Part shown: positions 34,414 to 43,209 of the stretch, piece after piece | Layout: the number at the start of each line of letters is the position of its first letter | Position numbering within the stretch: position 1 is the first letter of the stretch | NCBI GenBank assembly: GCA_900100595.1 | Contig: FMUA01000009.1 | Location: 1-64,000 of the forward strand | Source of the DNA: Ruminococcaceae bacterium P7 | GTDB taxonomy: Bacteria > Bacillota > Clostridia > Oscillospirales > Acutalibacteraceae | DNA length: 64,000 nt | Reading direction: 5' to 3' | Position numbers and translations under genes: made by a program | Notes under the pieces: model-generated | What the model saw: only the letters and a program-made list of their open reading frames with translations | Database searches by the model: none | Told to the model about the DNA's origin: nothing

Positions 34414-35844
34414 ATGAAAAAAAGAAAGTATTTAAGTACTGTTATAATTATGATTGTAATTCTGTCTATGATAATATGCAGCTCGTTATCTGTTGGTGCT
34501 GTAACAAACCAAATGAATTACAAGACGGTTGACGAATATTTACAGTCCTGTGTTGAAAACGCCCATATTCCGGCGCTTTCTATTACCATTGTGGATAAGG
34601 ATAATGTGTTATTTTCAAGCTGTTATGGGGAGTGTGATGACTGCGATACACCGTTTGTTCTCGGCTCGGTAAGCAAATCCTTCACGGCGGTCTGTGTGAT
34701 GCAGCTTGTTGAACAAGGAAAAATAGATTTAGAAGAAAAAATCTCAGCTTATCTGCCAAATGCTGCGGACGGCGATAAAATCACCGTCAGTCAGCTACTC
34801 AATCATACGGGCGGACTTGGTGAACACCAAACGCTTGAAAACTATCATATCATAAATAAACAGAGTGAGCATCACTATGCCAACGTAAATTACTCTTTAC
34901 TCGGCAAGATTATTGAGAAGGTCAGCGGCTTATCTTATGAGGAATATGTAACGAAGAATATCTTTGAACCTCTTGACCTTTCACATACTGCCGCCACACA
35001 AAAGGAAAGTGTCAATAACGGTTTGATTGACGGTTATACTGACTATTGGGGAATTCAAGTGAAACGCAGTCACAAGTACCCAACATCTGAAAACGATTGG
35101 ATCACAGCTCCTGCAGGCTATCTTTCTTCCTCTACTAATGATCTGGGACGATATCTGCAAATGTACTTGAATGGAGGAGAAGGTATTATTTCAAATCAAA
35201 GTATCGATAAAATGTTTTACAGAGATACCGTTTATGTAGAGGATGACGTTCCGTTCTGGTACGGTTATGGCTGGGCGACGGTCAAAGAGCCGTTGTCAGA
35301 GCCGGTATTGCGTCACAGCGGTTTGGTGGAAACGGGTACCTCTTGCGTATTTATCCTTCCCGAAAGCGGAATCGGCGTCGCCATCACAACTAACGTCAAT
35401 GATTACTTTGTGACGAATGAAATGATGGATAGCTTGGGCTGGGGTGTAATACTAATGCTTTTAGGTGAAAGCCCAAACGAAATAACAGACAACACATATC
35501 TGTTAAACCATTTGCGTATTGACTTAATTATGCTTGCGGTTTTTGTTGTTGCCGTTCTTCCTCTTTGTTTCTTACCACGTTATAGAAAATCACTCAAGAA
35601 GAACCAAAAAGTCCGCAAGGTCATTTCCATTGTAATTTATCATTTTATATTACCGATATTCATTTTGCTTATTGTCCCTGTTTTCTTCCAAACACCGCTT
35701 TGGGTAGCAAAAGCATTTGTACCTGATGTTTTCATTACTATCGTTCTATCGTCAGCTTTGCTGTTTGTTACAGGTATTATCAAAACAATCATTCTGATAA
35801 GATTTTTATCAGAAGCAAAAAACTCAATATTCCAATCTGTGTAA
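34414..35844 (+). CDS. Class C beta-lactamase-like serine hydrolase with C-terminal membrane domain
   Basis: About 476 residues with a signal peptide. The SxxK motif is in LGSVSKSFTAVC (about residue 87), the YxN-type motif in HYANVNYSLLGKII, and a third motif near LRHSGLVETG. About 100 C-terminal residues form three membrane helices. Such proteins (FmtA/PBP4*-like) act on wall peptides or D-amino acid esters and are often annotated as serine hydrolases; true beta-lactamase activity cannot be claimed. ATG 34414 is preferred to TTG 34405. Confidence 0.82.
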   Translation: MKKRKYLSTVIIMIVILSMIICSSLSVGAVTNQMNYKTVDEYLQSCVENAHIPALSITIVDKDNVLFSSCYGECDDCDTPFVLGSVSKSFTAVCVMQLVEQGKIDLEEKISAYLPNAADGDKITVSQLLNHTGGLGEHQTLENYHIINKQSEHHYANVNYSLLGKIIEKVSGLSYEEYVTKNIFEPLDLSHTAATQKESVNNGLIDGYTDYWGIQVKRSHKYPTSENDWITAPAGYLSSSTNDLGRYLQMYLNGGEGIISNQSIDKMFYRDTVYVEDDVPFWYGYGWATVKEPLSEPVLRHSGLVETGTSCVFILPESGIGVAITTNVNDYFVTNEMMDSLGWGVILMLLGESPNEITDNTYLLNHLRIDLIMLAVFVVAVLPLCFLPRYRKSLKKNQKVRKVISIVIYHFILPIFILLIVPVFFQTPLWVAKAFVPDVFITIVLSSALLFVTGIIKTIILIRFLSEAKNSIFQSV

Positions 35845-35890
35845 CTAAAGTGTGTTATGCAGAGTTGATTTGTACCTAATAAGCACAGCC

Positions 35891-35922
35891 GCCGCCAAGT
35901 GGGATTTCTCCTGCTTGGCGGC
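35891..35922 (+). repeat. Cassette-boundary hairpin, copy D
   Basis: GCCGCCAAG (35891-35899), 14-base loop TGGGATTTCTCCTG, CTTGGCGGC (35914-35922), then GTTTTC. Confidence 0.85.
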
Positions 35923-35991
35923 GTTTTCACTTGCTAATTTACTGATTTGATGATATAATTTTGATGAAAAATCATTATCAGGAGTAGTATT

Positions 35992-36741
35992 GTGAAGCAA
36001 AATATTTATGATAACGAAATCTTTTTCAACGGCTATTCAAAGATTAGAGAAAATGAGAACAACGCAAACAATATATTTGAAAAACCGGCGTTGTTTTCTC
36101 TACTTCCTACTCTAAATAACAAGACTGTTTTAGACTTGGGCTGTGGTTATGGTGAGCACTGCATCCACTATGTTGAAGAAGGCGCAAAAAGAGTTGTGGG
36201 CATCGATATTTCACAGAAAATGCTCGCCATAGCTAAGGCTGAAAATGCACATCAAAATATATCCTACCTGAATATGCCAATGGAAGATATCGGTGAATTA
36301 CAAGAGCGTTTTGATATTGTTGTCAGTTCGCTTGCTTTCCACTATGTTGAGGACTTTCAAGCTCTGATTAAGAATATTTACAAACTTATGAATGACGGCG
36401 GCGTTTTGGTTTTTTCTCAGGAGCACCCCATTAACACCTGTTTTTCAAACGGAAGCCGATGGACAAAAGACGAAAAAGGTAATAAGTTATTTGCTAATAT
36501 TTCCAATTACAGCGTTGATGGAGAAAGGGAATCCATTTGGTTTGTTGAAAGAGTGAAGAAATATCATCGAACATTTTCATCTATCATCAACACCTTGATC
36601 GAAGCGGGCTTTAAAATAGATAAACTGATTGAGCCTGTGCCGACATCTGAAATGTTAAAAGAAAATCCTGATTACAAAGATTTACTGCAAAAGCCTGATT
36701 TCCTGCTTATTAAAGCAACAAAAGGTACTTCGAGATTATGA
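35992..36741 (+). CDS. Class I SAM-dependent methyltransferase
   Basis: 249 residues from GTG 35992 with AGGAG upstream. SAM motif I is TVLDLGCGYGEHCIHYVEEG with the acidic VVGIDIS of motif II, and DIVVSSLAFHYVED as motif IV. The C-terminal half resembles small-molecule methyltransferases of the UbiE/Methyltransf_11 type. Substrate unknown. It overlaps the GNAT gene by ATGA, so both are one cassette. Confidence 0.85.
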   Translation: MKQNIYDNEIFFNGYSKIRENENNANNIFEKPALFSLLPTLNNKTVLDLGCGYGEHCIHYVEEGAKRVVGIDISQKMLAIAKAENAHQNISYLNMPMEDIGELQERFDIVVSSLAFHYVEDFQALIKNIYKLMNDGGVLVFSQEHPINTCFSNGSRWTKDEKGNKLFANISNYSVDGERESIWFVERVKKYHRTFSSIINTLIEAGFKIDKLIEPVPTSEMLKENPDYKDLLQKPDFLLIKATKGTSRL

Positions 36742-37193
36742 AAACTGAAATTGTAACATTAGACATTACGGATTATCAAAAGTGTAGCAATATTTGGGAT
36801 ATGCAGCGCCAAAGTGAGCTTGCGGACAAGTTTTATAACGAGCTTTTAACAGGTAATCGGACTACATATATCTACACTATTGATAATGAGTTCGTTGGCG
36901 AGATTTCTCTTGTTAAAGAAATGAATGATTCTGATTATACAATTCCAAACCAGCGTATTTACGTTTCCCGTCTTATAGTAAAATACGAATACAGACGACA
37001 AGGTATTGGCAGGAAATTGATTGACTTCATTACTGAAAAAGCAAAATCACAGGACTATACCGAAATGTCAATCGGAGTTGATTTAGATAATTATCCTGCG
37101 TTAAAACTCTATATGGAATCAGGCTTTGATAAGGTTATCTATATCGGTGAAGATGCACAGGGAAAGTATTTAAAATTACTAAAGAAAATATGA
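36738..37193 (+). CDS. GNAT-family N-acetyltransferase
   Basis: 151 residues. The acetyl-CoA binding motif A is seen in YEYRRQGIGRKLIDFITEKA (Q/RxxGxG/A), with the preceding strand VSRLIVKY and the C-terminal NYPALKLYMESGF motif. GNAT enzymes of this size modify small molecules, aminoglycosides or peptides; no specific subtype is recognised. Translationally coupled with the methyltransferase. Confidence 0.83.
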   Translation: MKTEIVTLDITDYQKCSNIWDMQRQSELADKFYNELLTGNRTTYIYTIDNEFVGEISLVKEMNDSDYTIPNQRIYVSRLIVKYEYRRQGIGRKLIDFITEKAKSQDYTEMSIGVDLDNYPALKLYMESGFDKVIYIGEDAQGKYLKLLKKI

Positions 37194-37211
37194 GGTAAAA
37201 ATGAGATACGC

Positions 37212-37457
37212 TATCGCTTTAAAGTGTTGATTGTATTTCTTGCCTCTGCTATAATAATCCTGTATCGTGGCAACAAAATGGCAACATACTTTTTGATAGC
37301 CTGTATTTTATTTACAATACAAATAATAGAAATACTCCGTGCTAAAATCCTTAAACAAATACTTTTAAGATTATTTTGCAGGGAGCGAGTGGGAATAAAT
37401 TTCTAATATAGAATTATAAACAACGCCGCCAAGTGGGTTAATCTCCTGCTTGGCGGT
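37212..37457 (+). ncRNA. Gene-free promoter-to-hairpin unit, copy B (candidate small RNA)
   Basis: TTGATT (37227-37232), 17 bases, TATAAT (37250-37255), preceded by the same CGCTTTAAAGTG as copy A although the spacers differ. The unit continues with TTTTTGATAGC (also in copy A), the 34-bp GCGAGTGGGAATAA block (37385-37418) and ends in the cassette hairpin 37425-37457. A ~195-nt transcript is predicted; no ORF with start site is convincing. Confidence 0.45.
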
Positions 37458-37482
37458 GATTTTGATTTATTTCAAAAAGCTC

Positions 37483-37580
37483 TTGACAAATATATCGGAA
37501 GGTGATATAGTTATTACAACATCCGATATATCGACAAGCGATATAACAGAAGATGATATATCGGGAAACGATAACAGAGG
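37483..37580 (+). promoter_or_regulatory. Promoter with PadR operators, copy 2
   Basis: TTGACA (37483-37488), 17 bases, TATAGT (37506-37511). The region holds at least three GATATATCGG or CCGATATATC type half sites and palindromes, the same core as the operator of module 1. Confidence 0.75.
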
Positions 37581-37587
37581 TGATCAT

Positions 37588-37893
37588 ATGTCAAAACAAA
37601 ACGCACTGACTGAGCCTGTTTATTACATTCTGCTGTCACTGCTTACGCCTATGCACGGCTATGGTATTATGCAGAACGTAAAAAAGCTGACAAATGACAG
37701 GGTGAATATAGGCGCGGGTACGCTCTACGGAGCAATCAACACCCTGCTCTCAAAGGGCTTTATTGCGGAATACAAAAGCGATCCGTCCAAAAAGGAATAT
37801 ATCATCACAGATGACGGAAGAAGCGTATTAAGCGCGGAGCTTACAAGACTAAAGGAGCTTGTAAAAAACGGAGAAGAATTATTGGAGGGTTAA
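37588..37893 (+). CDS. PadR-family repressor, module 2
   Basis: 101 residues; ATG 37588 is preceded by AGAGGTGAT. The winged helix is typical (YYILLSLLTPMHGYGIMQNV, IGAGTLYGAINTLLSKGF, KEYIITDDGRSVL). The longer frame from 37450 reads through the operator region and is not real. It lies 4 bases before the DUF2812 gene. Confidence 0.88.
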   Translation: MSKQNALTEPVYYILLSLLTPMHGYGIMQNVKKLTNDRVNIGAGTLYGAINTLLSKGFIAEYKSDPSKKEYIITDDGRSVLSAELTRLKELVKNGEELLEG

Positions 37894-37897
37894 TACG

Positions 37898-38494
37898 ATG
37901 GATAATTCACACATCTCAAAATTTAAACTGTTTTTTTCGCTCGATAAGGAGCTTGCGTATATCAATAAGATGAACAGAGAAGGCTGGAAGCTCATCTATA
38001 TCAAGGGCGGAGTTATTTATTCATTTGAAAAATCCAAGCCGGACGAGTATTTTACCATACTTCACGCCACAGCAAAGGAAAACATTTTGGAAATATCCTC
38101 TTTTGCCGCTCAGTGCGGCTACCAAGCCATACCGCATACGATGGACGGTTTCGGTGATCTGCTGTATCTCACCGGCAGAAAGACAGATGTTTCGCCTGAA
38201 TTTGTTTGTGAAGCACCTGAAAAAATTGACAGCGCAGAAAGAATATATCATCGTTTCCGAACTCTCAGCATTGTTTTTATCATATTGTCCGTTTTACTTA
38301 TTTTGGATTGTGCGCTTATCCTTTGGGCAAGGATGACCGCTCCCGAGGCTTCGGTTGGTTTAACTGTATTTGGTGTATTGTTTATGTTATTCGTTGCAAT
38401 ATATATTGCCATGTGTATCTATGTTAACGTGCTGACCGCCAAAGCGCACCGTCACTTGAAGCAATTACAAAAAGAAAGTGAAATCTATGAATAA
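37898..38494 (+). CDS. DUF2812 membrane protein, module 2
   Basis: 198 residues. DUF2812 features are present: LDKELAYINKMNREGWKLIY near the N-terminus and a central YLTG/FGDLLYL stretch; two membrane helices lie at about residues 120-142 and 148-172. It has the same order and overlap logic as module 1, but sequence similarity between the two is only moderate, so the duplication is old or they were acquired separately. Confidence 0.82.
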   Translation: MDNSHISKFKLFFSLDKELAYINKMNREGWKLIYIKGGVIYSFEKSKPDEYFTILHATAKENILEISSFAAQCGYQAIPHTMDGFGDLLYLTGRKTDVSPEFVCEAPEKIDSAERIYHRFRTLSIVFIILSVLLILDCALILWARMTAPEASVGLTVFGVLFMLFVAIYIAMCIYVNVLTAKAHRHLKQLQKESEIYE

Positions 38495-38593
38495 AAAGGG
38501 CGTGTCTTTTTGTATTACCTGTATCTAATACCTTTTTTCGTGTTACTGATCATTATTTTTATATCTTATAATCCAAAAGTATCGGAAAGGAAA

Positions 38594-38821
38594 ATGACAA
38601 TGGTTATTTTATCAAACAACAAAACAATATGCGCTGAGTACAACCGCCTGACTGTTCAACGCAATTACGGAAACGGAAAGGATAAGAAATTTGCACTTAT
38701 CGGCAATGTCCACCACCATTCGGATGTATTAAACAGCTATCCGACAAAAGAAGAGGCGGTTGCAGAGCTGGAAAAGATTTACGCGGCTTATCAAAACGGC
38801 GACAAAACATATGCGATATAA
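38594..38821 (+). CDS. Small hypothetical protein
   Basis: About 75 residues from ATG 38594 or 38600, with AAAGGA upstream. An open frame extends back to TTG 38510 and would add an N-terminal membrane helix (YYLYLIPFFVLLIIIFI); which start is used cannot be decided. The soluble part contains TICAEYNRLTVQRNYGNGK and ends with a helical KEEAVAELEKIYAAYQNG. No family recognised. It is between DUF2812 and the hydrolase in one transcription unit. Confidence 0.55.
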   Translation: MTMVILSNNKTICAEYNRLTVQRNYGNGKDKKFALIGNVHHHSDVLNSYPTKEEAVAELEKIYAAYQNGDKTYAI

Positions 38822-38838
38822 GACGGAGATCAGGCAAT

Positions 38839-39597
38839 ATGATTTTTCATACATTCGGGGATGATCATAACCCGGCTATACTGCTCATACACGGAGTTCT
38901 CACACCGTGGCAGATATGGGAGGATGCGATCAGGCAATTTTCTAAAGAATCCTGTGTTATAGTGCCTGCTCTTGACGCACACACAGAAGAAGAACAGTCT
39001 GTTTTTGAGTCTGTTGATAAGGAAGTTTTGCTGATCGAAGAACATATCATCGGAAATCATGGAGGAAAGGTTTCTATGGTCTGCGGTCTTTCCATGGGCG
39101 GTCTGATCGCTGCAAAGCTGGCAGCCAAAGGCAGCATAGAAATAGAAACGCTTGTTCTTGACGGCGCTCCGCTGATAAAAGTACCGGGAATAGCCACAAG
39201 GATAATGCAAAGCACTTATCTCAGCATCATCCGCCGTTCTCAAAAAAGAGAGCCTAAAATCATCAAAAGCTTCAAAAAGACTTTTCTCCCTGAAAAACAC
39301 CTTGATTCCTATCTAAAGATAGCCGACAATATGACGGATGAATCTATCCGCAATATGATCGGAAGTGTTTGTAAGGGCTTTGATTTTGTATCATACAGCC
39401 CTGATATGAAAATTTTGTTTATGCACGGCACAAAGGGGAATGAAGCCATTTCCGAAAAAGCAGCCAAAAAGCTGAAAAAAATGAATCCTCAGACAAAGAT
39501 CAGATGCTACAAAAACTACGCGCACGCACAGCTCGCCTGCTTTGAGCCGCACAAATGGATAAACGAGGTCACGGATTTTAAAGACTCTGTTTTTTAA
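38839..39597 (+). CDS. Alpha/beta hydrolase
   Basis: 252 residues. The fold is shown by the oxyanion strand LLIHGVLTPWQIW, nucleophile elbow CGLSMGGLIA (serine about residue 90), the late acidic segment ILFMHGTKGNE and the catalytic histidine in NYAHAQL. Typical of small esterases/lipases in Firmicutes PadR-linked clusters. Substrate unknown. Ends the second PadR cassette just before a boundary hairpin. Confidence 0.8.
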   Translation: MIFHTFGDDHNPAILLIHGVLTPWQIWEDAIRQFSKESCVIVPALDAHTEEEQSVFESVDKEVLLIEEHIIGNHGGKVSMVCGLSMGGLIAAKLAAKGSIEIETLVLDGAPLIKVPGIATRIMQSTYLSIIRRSQKREPKIIKSFKKTFLPEKHLDSYLKIADNMTDESIRNMIGSVCKGFDFVSYSPDMKILFMHGTKGNEAISEKAAKKLKKMNPQTKIRCYKNYAHAQLACFEPHKWINEVTDFKDSVF

Positions 39598-39630
39598 CTA
39601 AAAGCACTGACTTGCGTATAAAAAATTTCA

Positions 39631-39662
39631 GCCGCCAAGCGAGTTAATTCCTACTTGGCGGC
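39631..39662 (+). repeat. Cassette-boundary hairpin, copy E
   Basis: GCCGCCAAG (39631-39639), 14-base loop, CTTGGCGGC (39654-39662), then GTTTGC. The loop is less conserved than in the other copies. Confidence 0.8.
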
Positions 39663-39791
39663 GTTTGCTGTTGTTTAATCTTCAGATTAGTGATAGAATG
39701 TTTCTTCAGTTATGTTCAATTTAGCTTTCATTATTTAGGAATATCAACTGCACGATCACTATCGCATAATAATTCTTTAAGAGAATTTAAT

Positions 39792-40424
39792 TCATATAAC
39801 GATATTCTTCACGGATATAATCGCAAGAGGTAAATACATAAAAATCAAATTGAATCTTTGCCACAGCCCCTCGCTGGAAATGATTGTATCTGCAAACTTT
39901 TCTTTATCTGACATTACAAATAAAGAAAAGAAAGTTATTGCTAAAACAAAACAGATCACGCTTATAACGCCAATAAGCATTTCTCCGTTAATAAATGAAA
40001 GCAATGCTATCAGCAGCGGTACGAAGAGAAATAGCGTAAATCCAATTACAGAACCTACACCGTGTATTTTAGATGATGTAGTTGATTCGCTCTTTGTTTT
40101 GTTTACGCTAAAAAACGCAGTAAAAATACAAGCTCCTACTGCAAATACTGTAATAATAATCATCAGCACTATTGTCATCCATACAGAAACTGATCGATAA
40201 TGATTATATAACGCCGGAAGTGAAAACAAAAAGAAAAAACCTTCTAAAAACATCCAACAATTAAATGGTAGCTTAACCGGACTTTGCGGATTCCCTAAAA
40301 CGCTAATTGACATTTTTATACTATTATAGTCTTTGTAAAAACAAGAAAGAATAGTTGAAAAAAGCAAATCTCCTATCACTGCAATCAATAAGGCATACCA
40401 ACCATATAAAACTAAAAACTCCAT
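39792..40424 (-). CDS. DUF998-like membrane protein
   Basis: 210 residues with six hydrophobic helices. The motif order SVLGNPQSPVK, CWMFLEGFFFLF, IHGVGSVIGF and GLWQRFNLIFMYLPL is that of DUF998 family proteins. Function of the family is unknown. It is monocistronic, convergent with the hydrolase cassette, and very AT-rich. Confidence 0.7.
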   Translation of the reverse strand: MEFLVLYGWYALLIAVIGDLLFSTILSCFYKDYNSIKMSISVLGNPQSPVKLPFNCWMFLEGFFFLFSLPALYNHYRSVSVWMTIVLMIIITVFAVGACIFTAFFSVNKTKSESTTSSKIHGVGSVIGFTLFLFVPLLIALLSFINGEMLIGVISVICFVLAITFFSLFVMSDKEKFADTIISSEGLWQRFNLIFMYLPLAIISVKNIVI

Positions 40425-40531
40425 TTCTACATCCCCAAAACGTCATATACTGTATTCTCTGTAATAATGATACCAGATTCTTCTTATCTTGTCCACAAAC
40501 CTCCGCACAAATATTTCTACGGCATTGTGTT

Positions 40532-41755
40532 TTATGAAATATCAAAAACGGTCGTAACAATCATCTCTTCATCTTGAATCTCGGCGAAAATGTCGCCGTT
40601 CATTTTGCGCATCAGGGTGCGGCAGATGTACAGTCCTAAGCCGCTGCCGCTGTTACTACCCGTATTGGAGCCGCGCCAAAAGCTGTCGAAGATGTGCGGC
40701 AGCTCGTTTTTGCTGAGTGTGCAGCCGCTGTTGCGGATATGGATGAGCTGACAATCATCCTCCCTTGAAAACGCAATGCGTATTCTCTTGCCGTCGCCGT
40801 ACTTGACGGCGTTTTCGATAATGTTTTGCAGCACTTCAATGCTTCTCTCCAAATCGCCGGAGAGAATATGGTCGGAAAAAGCGTCTACAGCGAAGTCGAC
40901 TTTCAGCAGGCTGAGCTTATCGGTGTAAAACGCCTTGATTTTGTCGATTAGCGCCGACAGATAAAACTCGCCGTTGTTTACCTCTAAATTCAAAAAATCC
41001 TCGCTTGAAGTTTTTACAATGCCGTCTACATAGCCGCGGATATCCTCACATTTTTCCGTAATGCCCACGGCAACCTCTTTCTTTTTTTGTTCGTCCTTGT
41101 ACAAGCCCTTTTCAAGTGCTTTTGCGTACAACTCGATTACACCGAGAGGCGTTTTGATATCGTGCGAGAGCGAGAGCACCATCGTTTTGTTCTGCTTTTG
41201 CAGGGCAAGCTCGGCGGATCTTTGACTTTCCAGCTTCTCACGCAGCAGATCAAGTCCCCATAGGAATTTGCCGAAATATTTACTTTTGCTGTCCTTTAGC
41301 GGCGTTGTCAGATTTCCCTTTGCAAGCTCCGTAGGATAAGCGCTGATTTTCTCAAACGGACGGATGATCCTGATAAACAGAAACAAAAGCAGCAGCAGGA
41401 CAAATGCCGCAGTCACGCCAAAGCAGATGTTAAAGGACGTTATCGCCGAGGTATTGTCGGCTTGGTAGGAATAATCAAAGCGGTAGAGCTTTCCGCCGAT
41501 CTCCTTGACAAGATAGTCGCTGTCGCCGCTTTGAAAGCCGTTTTCCTGAATCTCCACGTTTTTGATATAACTGTAATCGTTGAGAGAGTATGGCTCTCTG
41601 TTTTCGATTCTTGCGGCGATCCTTTCCGCTTCAACACGATAAGGGCGACCAGCGTCGCCCTTATTCTCGTTATGTAAAATGATATTTGCGCCCGTATAAA
41701 TCACTGCAAGGACAGCGATGACCGCAACTGCCAACTTGATAAAGCTTTTCATCAT
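40532..41755 (-). CDS. Sensor histidine kinase
   Basis: 407 residues. Two membrane helices (about 8-28 and 128-150) flank a ~100-residue extracellular sensor; a HAMP-like linker follows (RPFEKISAYPTELAKGNLTT). The phospho-acceptor histidine is in LSLSHDIKTPLGVIE, and the ATPase domain has N, G1 and G2 boxes (NIIENAVKYGDG, DSFWRGSNTGS, SGLGLYICR). It starts directly after the response regulator stop. The pair with a MacB-type transporter upstream in the operon suggests a peptide or envelope stress sensor. Confidence 0.9.
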   Translation of the reverse strand: MMKSFIKLAVAVIAVLAVIYTGANIILHNENKGDAGRPYRVEAERIAARIENREPYSLNDYSYIKNVEIQENGFQSGDSDYLVKEIGGKLYRFDYSYQADNTSAITSFNICFGVTAAFVLLLLLFLFIRIIRPFEKISAYPTELAKGNLTTPLKDSKSKYFGKFLWGLDLLREKLESQRSAELALQKQNKTMVLSLSHDIKTPLGVIELYAKALEKGLYKDEQKKKEVAVGITEKCEDIRGYVDGIVKTSSEDFLNLEVNNGEFYLSALIDKIKAFYTDKLSLLKVDFAVDAFSDHILSGDLERSIEVLQNIIENAVKYGDGKRIRIAFSREDDCQLIHIRNSGCTLSKNELPHIFDSFWRGSNTGSNSGSGLGLYICRTLMRKMNGDIFAEIQDEEMIVTTVFDIS

Positions 41756-42421
41756 TTACCTCTCGTAGCGGTAGCCCACGCCCCAGACCGTCACAATATG
41801 CTTCGGTTTTTTGGGATCGGCTTCGATTTTCTGACGTAGCCACTTGATGTGTACCGTCAGCGTTTGCGGCTCGGAAAAGCTGTCAAAGCCCCAGATCTGA
41901 TTGAACAGATAGTCCTTGCTAAGCGTTTTGCCGCTGTTTTCCGCTAAAAGCAACAGCAAATCAAATTCCTTTTGTGTCAGGTCAAGAGGTGTGCTTTCTT
42001 TGAACGCGATCCGCTTGCTCTTGTCGATTTTCAAAAAGCCGTCGGAGATCACATCGCTCTGATAGCGCCGCGTGAAGATTCCTTTGATTTTGGCAAGCAG
42101 AATGTCAATATCGTAAGGCTTTTCGATGTAATCGTCTGCGCCGAGGATCAAGCCGTTGAGCTTGTCATCCTTCTCGTTTTTGGCGCTGACAATGATGATC
42201 GGAGTGTTGGCGGTCTCACGTATCTTTCGGCAAATCCCGAAGCCGTCAAGCCCCGGCAGCATAATATCGAGAATGACAAGCCTTGCGCCGTCTTTGCCAA
42301 AGGCAGACAAGGCGCTCTCACCGTCCGCACAGTGCCGCACGGAATAGCCCTCCGCTTCCAGAAAGTCACATAAAAGCGTTGCCATTTCAAGATGATCCTC
42401 AACTACAAGAATGTCGATCAT
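41756..42421 (-). CDS. OmpR-family response regulator
   Basis: 221 residues. The receiver has acidic pair ED near the start, phospho-aspartate in LVILDIMLPGLDG (about residue 52) and lysine in DYIEKPYD. The C-terminal winged helix ends in the typical TVWGVGYRYER. It controls, by analogy to Bce/Van-type systems, the adjacent ABC genes. It lies 22 bases after the ATPase gene. Confidence 0.92.
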   Translation of the reverse strand: MIDILVVEDHLEMATLLCDFLEAEGYSVRHCADGESALSAFGKDGARLVILDIMLPGLDGFGICRKIRETANTPIIIVSAKNEKDDKLNGLILGADDYIEKPYDIDILLAKIKGIFTRRYQSDVISDGFLKIDKSKRIAFKESTPLDLTQKEFDLLLLLAENSGKTLSKDYLFNQIWGFDSFSEPQTLTVHIKWLRQKIEADPKKPKHIVTVWGVGYRYER

Positions 42422-42443
42422 TATTTCTCACTCCAAAACCAGA

Positions 42444-43199
42444 CTACCAACCCTGCTCCATAAGCCAGTTGTTCAGGGCTCGTTCTCTTGTTCTTTCGTC
42501 TTTTCCGATTAAATTATACTCTCCCTGAATGTTTCCGTCAACTATATAAAGCACCCTTGAGCATTTTGCGGCTACCTTTGCGTCGTGGGTAACGAGCATA
42601 ATGGTCGTGCCATCCGCGTTTATCTTGCACAGCTCTTCCATTACCTCGTTGGAGCTTTGGCGGTTGAGCGCGCCTGTCGGCTCATCGGCAAAAATCATCT
42701 TGGGAGCGTTGATCATACTGCGGCAGATACACGCCCTTTGAAGCTGACCGCCCGAAACCTCGTTTATATCGTTGTCGGCGATCTCGATGATCCCGAGACT
42801 GCGCATCAGCTCCTTGCCGCGTTCAAGCTTTTCCTTTGCGGAAAGCGTGTTTGCCTTTGACTGTCGAGCAGGGAGAATGATATTGTCGAGCACGCTCAGA
42901 TTTTTGAGCATATACATCTGCTGGAAGATAAAACCCATTTCGTCGAGCCGCAGCGCCGCAAGCTCGTTTGGCTTCAGCGCAGAAATATCCTTGCCTCCGA
43001 ACAGAACCGTTCCTGCCGTCATGCTGTCCATTCCCGAAACGGTGTAGAGCAGCGTGGATTTGCCTGAGCCGGACGGTCCCATTACCGCTACCATATCGCC
43101 CTCGTCAACCGAAAAGTTGACATTGCGCAGCACGTTGTTTTGTCTTTTGTTGGTGATATATGTTTTACAAAGGTCGGTTACTTCTAAAATTTTTGCCAT
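42444..43199 (-). CDS. ABC transporter ATP-binding protein (MacB/BceA type)
   Basis: 251 residues. Walker A GPSGSGKST, Q-loop FQQMYMLKNLSV, signature VSGGQLQRACICR (a variant of LSGGQ) and Walker B MIFADEPTGALN are visible, with the H-loop in LVTHDAK. It serves the large permease encoded 10 bases upstream. Antimicrobial peptide resistance exporters have this arrangement. Confidence 0.9.
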   Translation of the reverse strand: MAKILEVTDLCKTYITNKRQNNVLRNVNFSVDEGDMVAVMGPSGSGKSTLLYTVSGMDSMTAGTVLFGGKDISALKPNELAALRLDEMGFIFQQMYMLKNLSVLDNIILPARQSKANTLSAKEKLERGKELMRSLGIIEIADNDINEVSGGQLQRACICRSMINAPKMIFADEPTGALNRQSSNEVMEELCKINADGTTIMLVTHDAKVAAKCSRVLYIVDGNIQGEYNLIGKDERTRERALNNWLMEQGW

Positions 43200-43209
43200 G
43201 ATAATGCTC

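Noticed and set aside
37450..37587. N-terminal extension of PadR 2 with Ser/Asp/Ile repeats
   Set aside because: It translates the GATATATCG operator repeats; ATG 37588 with a ribosome-binding site is the start.
34251..39662. Classical class 1-type integron
   Set aside because: No tyrosine integrase with the IntI insertion and no typical attC core sites; only the hairpin repeat argues for cassettes.
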